DNA of 61,542 bases from Bacillota bacterium (GTDB lineage Bacteria > Bacillota > Clostridia > Peptostreptococcales > Anaerovoracaceae). Position numbers and translations under genes: made by a program. The notes beneath the pieces are model-generated. The model was not told where the DNA came from, did not search any database, and saw nothing but the letters and a program-made list of their open reading frames with translations. Location of the stretch: NCBI GenBank assembly GCA_017459895.1, contig JAFUCA010000017.1:1-61542 (forward strand). Reading direction: 5' to 3'. Below are positions 35,408-43,891 of the stretch, one piece after another. How positions within the stretch are numbered: the stretch's first letter is position 1; each line of letters begins with the position of its first letter.

Positions 35408-36205
35408 TTAAAGCAGAGTCCTCTCTTTAGCTTCAAAATATCTTTTAGGATCGTAGCCCAGTTTCTCGGCAGCATCTTCTTCGGAAACGTGAAAAGATCT
35501 GGAGGCATTCTGGACTGCGGAAATCATAGAACGCTCTTCAACACGTGCATTCTCTTCTTTAACAATTTTCTCTACAGCTTCACACATCTCACGCACTCCT
35601 TTCTCGGTTTCTTTGAAATAGCGCATTCTCCGGGCAAGTTCGGGAAAATGCATTTCAGCAGCCGTTGTGGCTCTGAAATCATTCATAAGCATACCAATCG
35701 GATCATGCCCCTCATAAGCACCGTTAACATAGACAATATGCTCACTGTCATTGAAGGGTTGATTCAGTTCAAGAATCATTCGTTCTATATGGTACATAGG
35801 GAGACCATGCCCATAAACATCATTTTCGGTGATAAAAATCACATATTGCTCGGGCAAATCAGAATACTCACTGCCGGATTCTATGGAATTCGCATCAATG
35901 AGACTGCTGTTGTAACGTGCTCGTTTTGGCTGGGCTCCCTTATTTTCCCGTTGAACCTCTACATTATGGAGCCATTCCTGATCATCTGCTGCAAGGATGT
36001 CCAAACGTACGGAGCGCCCCTGGAGATTCTTAATTTCCTTCTGAGCAGTCACGCTCACAACGCGTAATGATTTCTCAGGAGTGATAATTCTGAGAATCAA
36101 TTCAGCAAGATCAATTTGCCCGTCAAAGAATTTCGTCATATAGTCATCATCCAGTAAACGAAACCCTTGTATCAGTTCAAAGTATTTATCGTAAGGTCTT
36201 CTCAT
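35408..36205 (-). CDS. Rpn/PD-(D/E)XK family nuclease-transposase-like protein
   Basis: The 265-residue protein has the catalytic pattern of the PDDEXK_2 family: RLDILAADDQEWLHNVEVQRE, with the Asp and the Glu-Val-Gln of a PD-(D/E)XK nuclease, preceded by a helical start with FRLLDDDYMTKFF. Rpn proteins cut DNA, raise recombination in E. coli, and have been tied to phage defence. This copy is clearly diverged from the pair at 57210 and 61052. The minus-strand XRE gene upstream may regulate it. It sits beside two different inverted-arm elements. Confidence 0.78.
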   Translation of the reverse strand: MRRPYDKYFELIQGFRLLDDDYMTKFFDGQIDLAELILRIITPEKSLRVVSVTAQKEIKNLQGRSVRLDILAADDQEWLHNVEVQRENKGAQPKRARYNSSLIDANSIESGSEYSDLPEQYVIFITENDVYGHGLPMYHIERMILELNQPFNDSEHIVYVNGAYEGHDPIGMLMNDFRATTAAEMHFPELARRMRYFKETEKGVREMCEAVEKIVKEENARVEERSMISAVQNASRSFHVSEEDAAEKLGYDPKRYFEAKERTLL

Positions 36206-36330
36206 TTATCATAGATATCAGAAATCGAATTTTCTCACATCCATATTATACCATTGAGAGATGAAAGGAGCAATAGCAGAGGCAGGATTTCACGATTCCT
36301 TCACGAAATCAACAATTAATTTCAAGGAGG

Positions 36331-36696
36331 TCATAAAGTGCCTTTCTTCAACGCCTTTTTTACCTCTCTGGCTGCCGTGTATATCAGCTGCTTCTCATGC
36401 ATTGTGCAGTCTTCGGTCAGATCCTTGAATTCTTTATCAAAAGCAGTCTGTGTGACGGTAATGTTGTCGTGCAGCAGGCTGTCGACGGTCGTTTCAAGGG
36501 CATTGGCAATCAAAACGAGAGACGGGAGACTGACTTTGGTCTTCCCGCTTTCGATATGGCTCATATGTGGAGTGGACAGATCAACCTTCTCCGCCAGCCG
36601 CTCCTGTGTCATTCCCTTGCGCTTGCGGGCGTTTTTAATGCGAAGGCCGATAGCTGCATAATCAAGTTGTGTATCTGGATCAGTATGTCTGCTCAT
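36331..36696 (-). CDS. XRE-family transcriptional regulator
   Basis: The 121-residue protein carries an N-terminal Cro/C1 helix-turn-helix (IGLRIKNARKRKGMTQERLAEKVDLSTPHMSHIESGKTKVSLPSL, described here in parts: recognition helix near STPHMSHIE) and a short helical C-terminus. Such proteins repress small operons, toxin-antitoxin loci or mobile functions. It is co-oriented with the rpn gene 125 bp downstream and divergent from the secreted-protein cluster, so either may be its target. Confidence 0.85.
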   Translation of the reverse strand: MSRHTDPDTQLDYAAIGLRIKNARKRKGMTQERLAEKVDLSTPHMSHIESGKTKVSLPSLVLIANALETTVDSLLHDNITVTQTAFDKEFKDLTEDCTMHEKQLIYTAAREVKKALKKGTL

Positions 36697-36870
36697 AGGT
36701 GCCTCTCTTCGAATTCAGTTGTATACACATATATGGGGAATAAATTTCTTTATATTTTAATTGTGCAGCAGAACAGGAGAGGTTATAATTGCTTATAACA
36801 ACATATAACAAATAAAATGTGCGTATAGATTAATTTATCGCCAGATGAATTTGAAAGAGAGGAAACGAAG

Positions 36871-37764
36871 TTGAAAGGGAGAAGTTTTGCACTTGCAATG
36901 ACCGTGATGCTTTTGATTATCACAATAATATCATTTAATACAGAATATGCATCCGCTGCAGATTACGCTACCAGCGGCATCTCAAAACCGTTCATTTTGC
37001 AGCAGGGGAATGGGTTCACGATTAAGGGAACAGTAACATCCACAAGCAAGTATAAAATCCAAACGGCGACCGTGGGTGTCTATACTCCGAAAGGTTCGCT
37101 TAAGACGGGAAAGACACTGAAGGTAAACACAAAGACAGTCAACTTAAATAAATTCAATTCATATGTTAACTTCAAGAAGCTGCCAACGGGAACGTATTAC
37201 TATCAGATTAAGATTAAAAGAAACGGGAAAACGAAAAGAATTCTGAATCAGAAGGTGATGGTCAATTACAGCAACTATGTGTTCTATTCAAAGAATTACA
37301 GCGGATATTCATTTCAGCAGTTTGGATGGAGCATGTTTAAGAATGAAGGTTGTGCTGTAACGGCAACTGCGATGGTTGTTTCGAACAAGAAAGGAAAGAA
37401 GATCTCGCCGGATGATGTATATAAGAAGATGTTCGGCAGTCAAAAGCGAACGGTTTGTCCGGATCTTCCGGCATGGAAGACGGTTGCGAAAAAATACGGG
37501 CTGAGTTCTATTGTTTATACGAAAAATGCGCCGTATTCTGAGACAACGATCATGAAGGAAGCCAAGAAATATCCCCAGGGTGTTATATGCAATACCGGAT
37601 CCCACTATTATGTGGCGAAGTATGGAGGGGGTTCATTCTACTATAATGATCCGGCAGGCTACTACCCGCTGGGAAAGACCGTGGCAAGTAGCACTCATAT
37701 CAAAGGTAGATCTAATCTTATTCACGACAAGGGATCCGTCGTGCAGATCATCGTGTTGAAATAG
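36871..37764 (+). CDS. Secreted C39-like (Peptidase_C39_2) cysteine protease
   Basis: The 297-residue product has a signal peptide ending near YASAAD and a basic beta-rich domain (about 40-130). The C-terminal papain-like C39 domain has the Cys in MFKNEGCAVTATAM, the His in CNTGSHYYVAKY and the Asp in YYNDPAGY. C39-type domains cleave peptides, often bacteriocin leaders or cell-surface proteins. No ABC transporter is fused. It starts with TTG, placed eight bases after AGAGAGGAAA. It opens a cluster of exported proteins in A/T-richer sequence. Confidence 0.78.
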   Translation: MKGRSFALAMTVMLLIITIISFNTEYASAADYATSGISKPFILQQGNGFTIKGTVTSTSKYKIQTATVGVYTPKGSLKTGKTLKVNTKTVNLNKFNSYVNFKKLPTGTYYYQIKIKRNGKTKRILNQKVMVNYSNYVFYSKNYSGYSFQQFGWSMFKNEGCAVTATAMVVSNKKGKKISPDDVYKKMFGSQKRTVCPDLPAWKTVAKKYGLSSIVYTKNAPYSETTIMKEAKKYPQGVICNTGSHYYVAKYGGGSFYYNDPAGYYPLGKTVASSTHIKGRSNLIHDKGSVVQIIVLK

Positions 37765-37809
37765 TAATGGTATAAGGGGAAGGTGTTCATCGGAAAGGAG
37801 ATGAAGGAA

Positions 37810-38574
37810 ATGAGAAAAATCAGATTGACAGCCTTTGCATTGATTTCGGTTGTGCTGGTAATGATTCTGGCTACGGCCACGGTGTTTGCGGCCGTGGATG
37901 AGCGGGAGCCGAATGACAGTAAGCAGAGTGCAAATCTGATAAAGATGGGAGCCGTTGTGTACGGATCGACAGATGACTTTGAGGCGTTCGAAAGAAGCGG
38001 TTATGATTGGTTCAAGTTTACGGCTCCAATATCCGGAACTGCAAAACTCACGCTACAAATGGATGCAAATTATAGTAGTAGTATGTTTCCATGGGTGACA
38101 ATGGATGTTTTTGATTCCAGTTCAAATGAGATTGCAGGTCGCAGTGATGATCTTGATACGGATGGAGCGTCATCCGTGACTTTTGGAGTCTTGTCAGGGA
38201 AAACATATTATATCCGATGCTACGGGGGTACGTACATGAACGGTGGGATGTATTACCATTTTAAGGTCGGATATTCCATTGGCAGAACAACGATCACTTC
38301 CGCCAAAGGAAAGAAAAAGGCGCTTACCGTCAAATGGAACAAGAAGGCCAAGGCCTCATTCTATCAGGTACAGTATATCAAAAAAGGCACCTATCAGGAT
38401 TATGGATGGAATCGGGCGAAGACAGTAAAGGTTTCAAGTAAGAGCAAGAGCAGAACGATCAAGAAGCTTGCAAAGAAGAAGACCTATTATGTACGGGTGC
38501 GAGTCGCCCGGACGATCAGCGGAGTCACGTACTATTCTTCGTGGAGTCCGAAGAGGGCAGTTAAAACAAAGTAA
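37810..38574 (+). CDS. Secreted PPC-like plus FN3-like protein
   Basis: The protein has about 254 residues. A signal peptide ends near TVFAAVDE. A prepeptidase C-terminal (PPC)-like beta domain (about 30-155) follows, with EREPNDSKQSAN, DWFKFTAPISGTAKLTL and GKTYYIRCYGG. The last 95 residues are a very lysine-rich fibronectin-III-like module (KKALTVKWNKKAKASF, YYVRVRVARTISGV, YYSSWSPKRAVKTK). High charge suggests binding to anionic wall polymers (inference). Start at 37810 suits AAGGAG at 37794-37799. A nearby ATG at 37801 is too close. The 3' 300 bp are almost identical to the gene at 39241. Confidence 0.7.
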   Translation: MRKIRLTAFALISVVLVMILATATVFAAVDEREPNDSKQSANLIKMGAVVYGSTDDFEAFERSGYDWFKFTAPISGTAKLTLQMDANYSSSMFPWVTMDVFDSSSNEIAGRSDDLDTDGASSVTFGVLSGKTYYIRCYGGTYMNGGMYYHFKVGYSIGRTTITSAKGKKKALTVKWNKKAKASFYQVQYIKKGTYQDYGWNRAKTVKVSSKSKSRTIKKLAKKKTYYVRVRVARTISGVTYYSSWSPKRAVKTK

Positions 38575-38587
38575 ACGGAAGAACAAC

Positions 38588-39196
38588 ATGAAGAGAAAAA
38601 GAACAAGGGTTGCAGCGTTTCTGGTCGCTCTTGCAGTGATGGTGTCATTCATGCCGGCACCAGCCTTTGCGGGAATGAAATCCATGACAGCCTATTACCA
38701 GATCTATAAGCATGGAAAGGCTGTATATTGCTGTGCGGAGGCAGGCCTGTTCAAGGTTACGGTGACCAAGGCAGGCAAGGTAAAGAAGATCAAGCGCCTG
38801 GAAAAGGGGTTCATGAGTTGGGAAAAAAAGAAAGGCAAGTACCTGTACTATATGAAGATAGGCAAGACAGGTGCTGGAACTCTGAAACGGGTCAAAATGT
38901 CCGGAGGGAAGATAAAAACGCTAATAGGGTGGAAAGAGGAACTGATTGCTGTCATTTCGGGGAATAAAATCTATTACGCATACTTTATGCCTGGACGCGA
39001 CAGGTACGCGAAGAAGGTCATGAAGCTGAACGGCAAATCCAAGAAAAAGACCAGGCACAAGCCTCTGGAGAAGAACAAAAGATCGAATGCCAAAGGCTAC
39101 CGAATCATCAACAATTGGTCGGGGGATGGCAACACCATCAAATCGTATCTCAAGACACCGAAGGGGACGTACTACCTGGGGGAGTCTTCTATGTGA
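38588..39196 (+). CDS. Small secreted lysine-rich protein
   Basis: The 202-residue protein has a clear signal peptide (MKRKRTRVAAFLVALAVMV, cleavage near APAFAG). The mature part is basic and carries repeats of about 40 residues that alternate Tyr/Lys-rich strands (KAVYCCAEAGLFKVTV, GKYLYYMKIGKTGAGTLKRV, NKIYYAYFMPGRDRYAKKV), a beta-propeller or DUF5050-like pattern. No function is recognised. The dispersed word lies in the signal-peptide codons (38661-38670, reading Ala-Phe-Ala). It is 13 bp from the upstream gene. Confidence 0.6.
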   Translation: MKRKRTRVAAFLVALAVMVSFMPAPAFAGMKSMTAYYQIYKHGKAVYCCAEAGLFKVTVTKAGKVKKIKRLEKGFMSWEKKKGKYLYYMKIGKTGAGTLKRVKMSGGKIKTLIGWKEELIAVISGNKIYYAYFMPGRDRYAKKVMKLNGKSKKKTRHKPLEKNKRSNAKGYRIINNWSGDGNTIKSYLKTPKGTYYLGESSM

Positions 39197-39240
39197 TCGG
39201 GCCGCTCGCGAAGCAGATTATTGTAGGGGGGGGTAATGCA

Positions 39241-39987
39241 ATGAGAAATAGGACATGGAAGATCCTAGTGCTTGCTTGCTTTATCACGTTAGTCACAGTT
39301 GCACCGACTTTTGCGGCAATAGATGAACAAGAGTCAAATGATAATAAATCCACTGCAAACACAATTTCGGTTGGAGCATCTGTGTATGGTGATATTCCAT
39401 ATGGCGATATAGATTATTATAAATTCACGGCTCCAATATCAGGAACAGCAAAGCTTAGCCTATGGGAAGACAGAGCGACAGATGATCACGAATGGGATAG
39501 GACAAAAGTTACTGTATATGATGCAAACCAGAATGAGATTATTTCTGTGAATGATTCGTGGATGACAGATTCGGGTTCAAATGGAACATTTGGATTATCC
39601 CATGGAAAGACATATTATTTGAAAGTTCATACATTTTGGGGAATGGGCAGCGGGTATTCCTATTCATATCATTTTAAGGTCGCATATTCCATCGGCAAAA
39701 CAACGATCACTTCCGTCAAAGGAAAGAAAAAGGCGCTTACCGTCAAATGGAACAAGAAGGCTAAGGCCTCGTTCTATCAGGTGCAGTATATCAAAAAAGG
39801 CACCTACCAGGATTACGGGTGGAATCGGGCGAAAACGGTAAAGGTCTCAAACAAGAGCAAGAGCAGAACGATCAAGAAGCTTGCGAAGAAGAGGACCTAT
39901 TATGTACGGGTGCGAGTCGCCCGGACGATCAGCGGAGTCACGTATTATTCTTCGTGGAGTCCGAAGAGGGCAGTAAAAACAAAATGA
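39241..39987 (+). CDS. Secreted PPC-like plus FN3-like protein, paralogue
   Basis: The 248-residue protein has the same layout as 37810-38574: signal peptide ending near TFAAID, PPC-like domain with ESNDNKSTAN and DYYKFTAPISGTAKLSL, and C-terminal FN3-like module. The N-terminal two-thirds have diverged strongly and are A/T-richer, whereas the last 95 codons are about 93 percent identical at DNA level to the paralogue. This points to gene conversion or module swapping. A G-rich stretch precedes the ATG at 39241. Confidence 0.7.
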   Translation: MRNRTWKILVLACFITLVTVAPTFAAIDEQESNDNKSTANTISVGASVYGDIPYGDIDYYKFTAPISGTAKLSLWEDRATDDHEWDRTKVTVYDANQNEIISVNDSWMTDSGSNGTFGLSHGKTYYLKVHTFWGMGSGYSYSYHFKVAYSIGKTTITSVKGKKKALTVKWNKKAKASFYQVQYIKKGTYQDYGWNRAKTVKVSNKSKSRTIKKLAKKRTYYVRVRVARTISGVTYYSSWSPKRAVKTK

Positions 39988-40057
39988 TATTTCGGTTTTG
40001 GCATGGAATGTATCAGATGATTGTAGCGCCTTGCCGAATCACAAGGAGGCAGAGATT

Positions 40058-40957
40058 ATGAAGAAAAAACTAACAACCATTATCATAATGACTATTATTA
40101 TGACACTGGCTGCGCCAGCCTTTGCATCAGCTGAGGTTAGAGGCTCAACGCAGTTTCTGATCAATCAGGCAAAGAGTACGAAGTATACAGGAAAGACGCT
40201 GAGTCAGGTCAAGGCAGCGATTAAGTCGCAGGGGTATAACGGTTGGAGGATGAGTTATGACTATGACTGGTGCGCCTGGTACGTTGCAAATATAGCAAAC
40301 GCAGCTTATGTCGGTAACTATTCGGGCATGAAGCAAGTCGCCAAAAGCACATATGCGAATATTATGGCAGAGAATTTCGCTAGGTTTAACGGGACTACGA
40401 AAAAGAATCCATCCAAGTATACTCCAAAGGCTGGCGATATTGTTGTAGAGAATAACAACGGGCATATCGGTATCATGATTTCCTCAAAAAAGGCTGTTTA
40501 CGGAAATGATGGAACGGCATCCTGGCGATACACAACAGTGAAAATCAGAAAACCGCACGATGTAACCTACTACGTTCCGCGGGCAAATTGGTACCAAGTG
40601 CATTATTCAGACGGACTGGCAAGTACAACGATCACAAACGATATGAAGATCAATCCTCCCCATAAAGCAACTTTTGGGAAGTCAGTAAAGACAAGCGCTA
40701 AGAAGTTCAAGAGGCAGGGATATACTTATTCGTATTGGTACATCTATCGACAAGATTATAGCAAAGAAAACAACCGATATACGAACCAGTACTATTCGAA
40801 AAATACCAAGACGGGGAAATACGCTTGGGTTCCATCTGGAACGAAGAACTACAAGAAGTATAAGAAGAAGGTAGGGAGCAAAATCAAGTTCGGATACAAT
40901 GCCGGTTTTGCGGGAGCCAAGATCATTCTGACTCCGGTGTGGACGAAGAGCAAATAA
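40058..40957 (+). CDS. Secreted CHAP-domain peptidoglycan hydrolase
   Basis: The 299-residue protein has a signal peptide ending near PAFASAEV and an N-terminal CHAP domain with the catalytic Cys in DYDWCAWYVANIANAA, the His in NNGHIGIMISSKKAVYG, and an expected third polar residue after it. CHAP enzymes cleave peptidoglycan as amidases or endopeptidases. The basic C-terminal part (about 185-299), rich in Tyr and Lys, may bind the wall. Start at 40058 has AAGGAGG nine bases upstream. The dispersed word (40116-40125) again falls on signal-peptide Ala-Phe-Ala codons. Confidence 0.82.
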   Translation: MKKKLTTIIIMTIIMTLAAPAFASAEVRGSTQFLINQAKSTKYTGKTLSQVKAAIKSQGYNGWRMSYDYDWCAWYVANIANAAYVGNYSGMKQVAKSTYANIMAENFARFNGTTKKNPSKYTPKAGDIVVENNNGHIGIMISSKKAVYGNDGTASWRYTTVKIRKPHDVTYYVPRANWYQVHYSDGLASTTITNDMKINPPHKATFGKSVKTSAKKFKRQGYTYSYWYIYRQDYSKENNRYTNQYYSKNTKTGKYAWVPSGTKNYKKYKKKVGSKIKFGYNAGFAGAKIILTPVWTKSK

Positions 40958-40981
40958 ACAAAGAGAAAGAGATGTTTAGCC

Positions 40982-41725
40982 ATGTTAAAGAAAATAACGA
41001 TTTTGGTGTTTGCATGCACATTTTTGATTCTTTGTATGGGATGTGCAGGGACAAACAAATATGCTGATCAATGGGTTGGTCAATGGTACTTTGCTCAGGA
41101 TCCGGAGAGAGAACCGTATATGTTCAATGAAGATTATACGATCACAGATGAAAGTGATGGCTCTTTGGTAGGAAGGTTTGATGCAACAGAGGATACGATC
41201 AAGATTTACATTGACGGACAGGAAGATCCTAATATATGCAATCCTCAGACATTTGATGACTCGGGATACACCGCGATATATTTTGATGATGATATTACTC
41301 TTGTTGATGGGTATGAGGGTGCCATTATTTATTATGAGCAGTATATTTACGTTGATCCTTCAGATATCTGGGCGTACGATTTTTCGGGAAATTATTACGA
41401 AGAAGCTCAGAACGAAAGCCTGGAGGGAATGAGCGAATACGATAAGATGGTGAAGATCAAGACGGAGGGGGGATATACTGTAGACGGCCATCACGGAGGC
41501 TTTACCCTGAAGGATAACTATTCGGGTTACTGGTACGGTGTTGGAGAAATGGCAGTTACTGTAGATATTGACAGAGACAACAGAAAAATGAGACTGATTG
41601 ATCCATCTGGAGGAGTAAAGGAATATGATATAGAGTGGTCTGATGATATACAGGAATACTACTTTATATATAGGAATTATGTGGGCGAGGATGACTATTT
41701 CTTCAGACTGGAAAATGTCAATTAG
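40982..41725 (+). CDS. Lipoprotein of unknown function
   Basis: The 247-residue protein has a lipoprotein signal (LILCMGC lipobox near residues 15-21) and a very acidic mature part rich in Asp, Tyr and Gly, with strands such as WVGQWYFAQDPE and YFIYRNYVGEDDYFFRLENV. This is a lipocalin-like or calycin-like beta pattern but not a recognised family. It contrasts with the basic neighbours, perhaps as a charge partner or immunity-like factor (speculation). It follows the CHAP gene by 24 bp. Confidence 0.65.
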   Translation: MLKKITILVFACTFLILCMGCAGTNKYADQWVGQWYFAQDPEREPYMFNEDYTITDESDGSLVGRFDATEDTIKIYIDGQEDPNICNPQTFDDSGYTAIYFDDDITLVDGYEGAIIYYEQYIYVDPSDIWAYDFSGNYYEEAQNESLEGMSEYDKMVKIKTEGGYTVDGHHGGFTLKDNYSGYWYGVGEMAVTVDIDRDNRKMRLIDPSGGVKEYDIEWSDDIQEYYFIYRNYVGEDDYFFRLENVN

Positions 41726-41745
41726 AAGTATCGGTGGGTACAGGT

Positions 41746-43485
41746 ATGGCCAGAATTGAGAACAACACCTTCGACGACGGATTTCACGTCCGTTACGACG
41801 ATGGCACAGTTGAGCATTTTTATCAGAACACGTGGGATGACGGGTATCACGGCGATAAAGGATCCTCCATCCGGGAGCACTACCTGGATGACGGATTTAC
41901 TGTGTACAAACCGGATGGATCCAGGGAGAGTTTTCAGGAAGGCTATTTCGGCGGGATAAAGGGAGATCGCGGTTCTGAGATCCGGAAGGACTTTTTCGGT
42001 GATACCGTCATTGACAACTATGACAGTGGGGTGAAATCCTCCTCGGGCGGCGCCATGGGTGTCCCCGTCCCATCTCTGGGAATCGTTCATATCCTGATCA
42101 TCATCGCCGTCGGTGCCGCGCTGCTTTTCTCGGTAAAGCATGCTCCGGAGCATCTGGAAAAGGCCTTCACTACCATTGGAAATGAGTTCACACTTATCGT
42201 GATCCCCTGGATGCTCCAGTTCCTCATCACTGCTATCATGGTGAGGACACATTTTCTGAAGAACCGGGACACGACCGCCGGAAGGATGTTTTTGAGGGTC
42301 ATGGGGGCCGGCCTGATTGTTTTCGTGATCTGGGGCGCCGGCATTTTGACGGCCGCAGCAATTTCGGAGCAGGATGTGGGGTTCTTTGAATACATTATTG
42401 TTATGCCCATCGGGATACTCATGCATTCGGCAGGGTTTCTTGTTTTACTCGTTCCGACGGCATTCCTTGAATCCCAGTTCCTTCATCTATTCGTCAGGAA
42501 GACGGCCGATGCAAAGGCTGGGAAGATCAGTTGGATCATCATTGCAATCATTGCTACGGTGCTGGCCGTTATCGGAACGGTTGTTGTGATGCATCTGCTG
42601 GCAGAGGAGAGCGGATTTGATGTCAGATCAGACGAGCAGGCTGAATCCGGAGAGGCATATATGCCGGGTGCATATGACGCTTACGCCGATGATTTCATTC
42701 TTCCGGGAAGTGATGAATTCTTTTATGAAGAGAGCGATATCGAGGATCTGGATCTGGATGACACGCAGACCGCCATCAACGAGATCTACGCCCGTCACGG
42801 GAGAATTTTCAGAGAGGATCCAGACTACAGCCGGTTCAACTCCTTCGAGTGGTATCATCCGATCTATCCTGCCGAGGAGTTTGATGACAGTTGCTTCAAT
42901 GAATACGAGAAGAGCAATATTGACCTGCTCGCCAGGCACAGAGCCGATCTGAAGGATCGTTCCGAAGAAGGCGGAAGAACAGAGGGAAGCAGCATTAACA
43001 AGATAAATGTGATCGGTGAAACGTATCAGAACATCAATGATCAATTCGGGCCGTTGGCAAAAGATTATGAGAAGAACAGCGTGGTTTACTACAGGACCAA
43101 AGGTGATATACTGGTTGGGTTTTTAAATCATGACCTCTATTTGCCTGACTTGAGCAGGGAGTATGAAGAGGGAGAAGACGTAGATATTATTTTTAATGAG
43201 GATTGCATCTGCTGCGAGATGCTCGGAAGTGCAGAAGAATTGTTCGGGATTAAGAACAAGGATGCCCTTTCTGAAGAAGAATTGGCGCAGAAATTATCCG
43301 CGCAGTTTGTCCAGGGAGAACCGAACGCATTCGGTGAGTCAGACGAGGATGTGATCGCCAGAGTGAATCTTGAAGACGACAAAGATTTCTATGAAATTAG
43401 AAGGGAAGACGGTAACCGAGGCAGAGAGGTAACAAGTGATACGCCGTTTCGATTGGATTATGCGAGTTATCTAATCACCTGGTGA
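41746..43485 (+). CDS. Membrane protein with YARHG domain
   Basis: The product has about 579 residues. An N-terminal soluble part (about 1-85) of short Asp-Gly repeats (DDGFHVRYDDGT, DDGYHGDKGSS, DDGFTVYKPDGS) precedes five or so membrane helices (about 95-285). A YARHG domain follows (AINEIYARHGRIF, about 345-405), then an acidic C-terminal domain. YARHG is an extracellular domain found with peptidases and wall-active proteins in Clostridia. The function is unknown. The GTG at 41734 is an alternative start. Neither has a strong ribosome site. The dispersed word at 42511-42520 lies between helices. Confidence 0.65.
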   Translation: MARIENNTFDDGFHVRYDDGTVEHFYQNTWDDGYHGDKGSSIREHYLDDGFTVYKPDGSRESFQEGYFGGIKGDRGSEIRKDFFGDTVIDNYDSGVKSSSGGAMGVPVPSLGIVHILIIIAVGAALLFSVKHAPEHLEKAFTTIGNEFTLIVIPWMLQFLITAIMVRTHFLKNRDTTAGRMFLRVMGAGLIVFVIWGAGILTAAAISEQDVGFFEYIIVMPIGILMHSAGFLVLLVPTAFLESQFLHLFVRKTADAKAGKISWIIIAIIATVLAVIGTVVVMHLLAEESGFDVRSDEQAESGEAYMPGAYDAYADDFILPGSDEFFYEESDIEDLDLDDTQTAINEIYARHGRIFREDPDYSRFNSFEWYHPIYPAEEFDDSCFNEYEKSNIDLLARHRADLKDRSEEGGRTEGSSINKINVIGETYQNINDQFGPLAKDYEKNSVVYYRTKGDILVGFLNHDLYLPDLSREYEEGEDVDIIFNEDCICCEMLGSAEELFGIKNKDALSEEELAQKLSAQFVQGEPNAFGESDEDVIARVNLEDDKDFYEIRREDGNRGREVTSDTPFRLDYASYLITW

Positions 43486-43543
43486 AGCATCCCCGCAAAT
43501 ATGATATACTCTACCCAAGCACACGAAAGGAGCGGGCAAAGCC

Positions 43544-43891
43544 ATGGAGAAACCGAAAACAGGACAGGAATTCGTCATGCACGCGGACATTCCGGCGGAG
43601 GATATGCCGACATGGACGAAACGGCGGATCGCAGCCCACGGAGAGGATCTGATGCTGGTGGAGAACGAGTTCATGACGGGAGATACGGCGCCGGAGCACG
43701 AGCACTTCCACGCTCAGATCACCTACGTTATCAAGGGAGCACTGGAATTTACTGTCGACGGAGAAACGAAGACGCTGCGCAGCGGTGATTCCGTTTATAT
43801 CCGGCCCCACACGGTGCACAGCGCGGTGGCGGTCGAAGATTCTCTGATTATCGATCTGTTCGCGCCTCAGCGGGAGGATTTTCTGGACTGA
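43544..43891 (+). CDS. Small single-domain cupin
   Basis: The 115-residue protein is a one-domain cupin with metal-binding motif 1 (PEHEHFHAQITYVIKG) and motif 2 (GDSVYIRPHTVHSAV). Such proteins bind a metal and act as isomerases, dioxygenases or sensors. The substrate cannot be told. AAAGGAG lies upstream of the ATG. It converges with the MFS gene, whose stop is one base away (43892), leaving no room for a terminator between them. Confidence 0.85.
   Translation: MEKPKTGQEFVMHADIPAEDMPTWTKRRIAAHGEDLMLVENEFMTGDTAPEHEHFHAQITYVIKGALEFTVDGETKTLRSGDSVYIRPHTVHSAVAVEDSLIIDLFAPQREDFLD

Noticed and set aside
36871-37764. Bacteriocin export protease
   Set aside because: The C39 domain is on a secreted protein without the ABC-transporter membrane and ATPase parts, and no leader-peptide genes were seen nearby.
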